Made by a program: the position numbers and the translations under genes
Part shown: one piece after another, positions 60,480 through 64,000 of the stretch
Position numbering within the stretch: the first letter of the stretch is position 1
Layout of the letters: the number at the start of each line of letters is the position of its first letter
NCBI GenBank assembly: GCA_023101885.1
Contig: JALPQD010000402.1
Coordinates: 1,509,419 to 1,573,418, forward strand
Direction: 5' to 3'
DNA from: Typhlomys cinereus
Taxonomy: Eukaryota > Chordata > Mammalia > Rodentia > Platacanthomyidae
DNA length: 64,000 bases
The notes under the pieces: generated by a model
Told to the model about the DNA's origin: nothing
The model's input: the letters and a program-made list of their open reading frames with translations, nothing else
Database searches by the model: none

Positions 60480-62166
60480 GGAACTCTGCTGTCCAGAGTG
60501 CACAAAGAACTTAGAAAACTAAACTCCAAGGAAAACAATGGTCCAATTAAAAAATGGGCCCTGGAACTTAAAAGAAACTTTACCAGGGATGAAATTAAAA
60601 TGTCTAACAAATATCTTAAGAAATGCTCCACTTCCTTAGCCATCAGGGAAATGCAAATCAAAACTTCCCTGAGATATCATCTCACCCCGGTCAGGATGGC
60701 AAAAATCCACAATACAAACAACAACAAATGCTGGAGAGGATGTGGAGAGAGGGGAACTCTCCTACATTGCTGGTGGGAATGCAGGCTCATACAGCCACTC
60801 TGGCGAGCCGTCTGGAGATTCTTAAAGAAATTAAAGATTGAAATGCCATAGGACCCTGCTATTCCACTTTTGGGAATAACCCCCCATACAGCAGAGGTTC
60901 ACCTCGATAACACAAGCATGACCATGTTCATAGCAGCACTGTTTACAATAGCAAAGTCATGGAATCAGCCCAAATGTCCAACAGTTGACGAGTGGATAAG
61001 GAAACAGTGGTACATCTATACAATGGAGTACTACTCAGCCATCAAAAATGATGAATTACTGGAATTTGCCGGGAAATGGATGTCATTAGAAACAATTATA
61101 TTAAGTGAAGTATCCCAAACCCAGAAAATTAAGCACCATATGTACTCCCTAATAGGTGGCTCCTAGTACCAAATCCACCCAGCCCACCTAGAGACAGTAT
61201 TTGCAAGGATTGTGAACAGGAGGGATGGGGTAGGAGGGCCACACCAGAAACAAGGAGAGAAGGGACCATGTTACAGCAGGGAAAATAGGCCTCCACCAAG
61301 GACCCAAATAAGTAATGAGACATCTGATTAAGTTCACAGACTTTTGTTCCCGATCATTTACTACTGAGGGGGTGTGATCTCACCAGAAGAGGAGGGCATA
61401 TAGTCTGGCAGATAAAAAGTAACCATTTTGCAAATGGGTGATAGACCCCTCCCTTAGTATGGTTTCCCACTTTTATTACATCTACCTTTGAATGTGCTTT
61501 TATCACAAGACTCTAACAGCTTTTTGTCTCTGGCCAGGGGGTAACATACAATGCCCACCAGGATGGAGTGAAGGGCATTGCAGGAGCAGCAAAACTGCAA
61601 AAGAAAATCAACAAACCACAATCCAGAACTTCAGAGACTCTATATCAACCACCTAGAACTAGACCAGCTTAGTCTCTCCCCATCTTGAAGCTCAGGGAAA
61701 TTTGCGGAAGAGGGGGCGGTAAGAGTGTAAGAGCAAAAGGATGGGAGGAGCAATGATATATAAGATACTCTATACTAGTTAGGGCTGAAGCAATCATAAT
61801 TGGACTTTACATGCCCTGCGCATTATCCAACACACTGTTGACCTCACAAAGTCTAGCATCTGGTAAAGGCACCAAGATCCTTGGAGGCAAAGGATTGGCA
61901 GCCACAGCAGTGTTCCTATACCTAAGGGGAACACGGGAAAGGGTTCAGGGAAAGGCCACTGGGTCCTTGTACGTCATCGGAGAGGAGGGCCCAGAGGAAA
62001 ATCAGACATGCACAAGAAAGGACTCTCTGGGAATTGGGGCGGGAGGCACTGGGGGATGGGGAGGAGAAGGGTGGGGAGGGGGAGCAGGGGGTACAGGGGG
62101 AGGAGGAGGAGAGGGAGGGACCTGGTGTACCTAATAAGTTTGTATGAGCTGAAATAAAAAAAAAAG
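60480..62166 (+). mobile_element. L1, 5'-truncated in ORF2
   Basis: Young copy with ORF2 C-terminus (60498 to 61166, one frameshift near 60850) and full 3' UTR with 'TAATAAGTTTGTATG' tip. Shares its target-site duplication with the B1 piece that follows (AAAAGAACTAATATC at 60465-60479 and 62289-62303). Confidence 0.9.
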
Positions 62167-62288
62167 AGGCTGGCACAAAGGATCGTAAGTATGAGGCCAG
62201 TCAAGGCTATATAGTGAGTTCCAGGTCACATGGGCTACATGGAAAGACCCTATTTCAAAACGTCAATAAAAAACAAATTTAATAAAAA
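62167..62288 (+). mobile_element. B1-like SINE piece joined to the L1 3' end
   Basis: 'GAGGCCAGTCAAGGCTATATAGTGAGTTCCAGG' is the B1 right half (shown here in part: 62187 on), followed by an A-rich end. It lies inside the L1 target-site duplication. Confidence 0.8.
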
Positions 62289-62303
62289 AAAAGAACTAAT
62301 ATC

Positions 62304-62640
62304 AATAGGCAAGAAAATGAGATGCTATCCTCAATGTTGTACCCACTGTCTATGACACTTGCTAAACATGAATCATGTCAAGCATATGACATCAAAACCA
62401 AACAATGAAACACAGTAGGTCACACAAGTCAAAAGACTTAAAAATGGAGGGAGGGTTACAGGGGAGATGAAGTGTTATAATAGGAAATGGAGGAGGGATG
62501 GGAATGGGGATTTAGAGGAGAGAAAAAAAGACAGTTCAAGGCCAACTTCATCAACTCAGACTCTGTCCCCATTTAATTAAAAAAAATTTTAAACAAGCTT
62601 GTGAATTCACTTAGCAGAAAGGCATTACATTCAATCATAG
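62304..62640 (+). mobile_element. Old L1 3' UTR
   Basis: Parallels 51750-51960 ('TGCTATCCTCAATG', 'AAACACAGT'). Confidence 0.55.
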
Positions 62641-63110
62641 GAAAAATTGTAGTGAAATGGTATGCACAGTCAGTGTACACTGAAAATATTAGAGTCACAT
62701 GCACAACTAAGATGCTTTAAGTATTCTAATAATGAAGATTTATGGAACTCTAGTAAAACTGATCAAGAAAAGGACAGCATTCTGGAGAATGGCAGACAAG
62801 AAACCTCTCCAGGCTTTTTCAGTGAGTCCAGGACCGTGTCTTATCATCAAGTTATACAAGAGGACAGGACAGCACGGGACCTCAACAGACATTCATTAGA
62901 GACAAGATCCTGGAGTAAATATCAATATCATCTGTTGATGGGTGAGAAGAATGACAGAAATGAGCAATACAAGTTTATTCCAGCAATCAAGATTGTTTTG
63001 ATCACTGAAAAAAAATCTATTTTACATTCGTAGAAGTCAGTTAAATGTGTTCATTTGAGTAGATGAAGAAACAGGATTGGATGAAAAGTTAACAACTTTT
63101 TCTCATGATC
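62641..63110. other. Duplicon copy C
   Basis: Matches 15060-15216 and 15511-15700 of copy B: 'GAGAAGAATG.CAGA.ATGAGCAATACAA', 'CCAGCAATCAAG.TTG'. No gene. Confidence 0.65.
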
Positions 63111-63519
63111 TTTAAGACAAGATAAGTGCCCATTTGTGTTGTAAATTAATTCACAAAGATCCTGTGGAAAACATTCAGCTTACATTACAGAAACTAGTGC
63201 CCTTACCCCATAAATTTGGTCAGATTTGAGACCCTGTCCACGAGTGGGAATAGAGAGAATTTGTACCTAGAACTGGGAACCTGGTCCAAACCCTATAAGG
63301 TCCTGGGTCCTAGGAGAAGTTTTGCCTCTGTGATCTAGCTAAATTGATACATCATCAAACTGCCTGCTCAGTATCTATGTTTATACCTGCAGACAAAGAC
63401 TACTCTCAGGCTTAATCAGAGAAGTCTCTCCTTGCAGTGTACATAAATGGACCCAGAGACCCAAGGCTACATGAAATCGTATGAGTAAGTGACAGATGAG
63501 AGCTGCCATCTTAAGCATG
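63111..63519. other. Intergenic, no gene recognised
   Basis: No ORF, repeat or exon was identified. Confidence 0.4.
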
Positions 63520-64000
63520 GCATTATTACTCCCCTTCAGTGTTTAGAGATCATCTCAGAAGTGGGGGATAGAGACAATGTAAGAGCCACAGATAAGAAAG
63601 AGCTATGAAAAGCCATCTTCTAGCCTTGGCAGGACCATGACAATCATCACTTCAAAGAAGCTGTGATTACCTGAGCTGGGTCTACAGAAGACTGACCTGA
63701 ACAAAAGACCACAATATGTAGGTGAAGGACTGACAGAGTCCTACCACTTATTGATGTACTCTTGGCAGGTAGCAGATTATAAAGGCAAAGAATTCAGTTG
63801 TGTACCCACCAGACTCAAATGATCAGTCCAAACCCATGAACACACAAGTGATCTTGACTAAACATAGTTGGACACAAAGCAAAACAAATTGCTTTGTAAG
63901 GAAATGGAGGGGGCTGGTCTTGGTGGGAGGGAGATAAAAGAAAATGGGGAGAAAACAATTGGAATTTATTATATTACTATATAGTAATTGTCAAGATCAA
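63520..64000 (+). mobile_element. Old L1 3' UTR
   Basis: 'CAGGACCATGACAATCATCACTTCAAAGAAGC' (in part) and 'GTGATTACCTGAGCTGGGTC' are typical of old rodent L1 3' UTRs. Confidence 0.55.

Overview
The window is mammalian chromosomal DNA from a rodent. Genes are split by GT-AG introns, and the rest is dominated by LINE-1, tRNA-derived and B1/B3/B4-like SINEs, LTR fragments and microsatellites. B1-, B3- and B4-like SINEs together with a B2-superfamily-like SINE ending in (AC)n point to the mouse-related clade (Myodonta). I cannot name the species; a non-murine lineage such as a dipodoid is a guess.

The locus is part of a leukocyte receptor complex. The only apparently intact protein-coding gene is a plus-strand, 8-exon activating immunoglobulin-like receptor at 7459-11116, of the LILRA/PIR-A type. 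It has four Ig domains, a short stem, and a transmembrane segment preceded by arginine. Intron 6 holds a decayed further Ig-domain exon. A paralogous copy at 52928-56705 is a pseudogene broken by stops, frameshifts, lost splice sites, a missing fourth domain and an L1 insertion. A single isolated exon at 34771-35081 is a relic of a KIR-type D1 domain, so KIR sequence once sat beside the LILR/PIR cluster in this lineage.

Flanking DNA shows tandem segmental duplication. Segments at 1-790, 15060-22830 (minus insertions) and 62640-63110 are paralogous, and the upstream DNA of the gene and pseudogene (about 5200-7458 and 50815-52927) is paralogous too. The duplication unit is therefore a receptor gene plus its downstream DNA.

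The 23-50 kb middle is mostly retroelement. It holds old L1s invaded by LTRs and a SINE, an antisense L1 5' region with old promoter monomers, an ERV with an LTR and a YIDD reverse-transcriptase motif (35.2-38.8 kb), a processed BTG4 retrocopy (38964-39616), and a nested stack of L1 3' ends (46.6-50.6 kb). A nearly full-length L1 (15745-22311, minus strand) has GC-rich 255-bp promoter monomers, a 13-bp target-site duplication and frameshifted ORFs. About 15 L1 3' ends of this young family lie in the window, in two variants with different 3' tips.

I found no CRISPR array, operon, phage or other prokaryote-type system. What is unusual here is receptor-family evolution and retrotransposon structure, not a new enzyme system.
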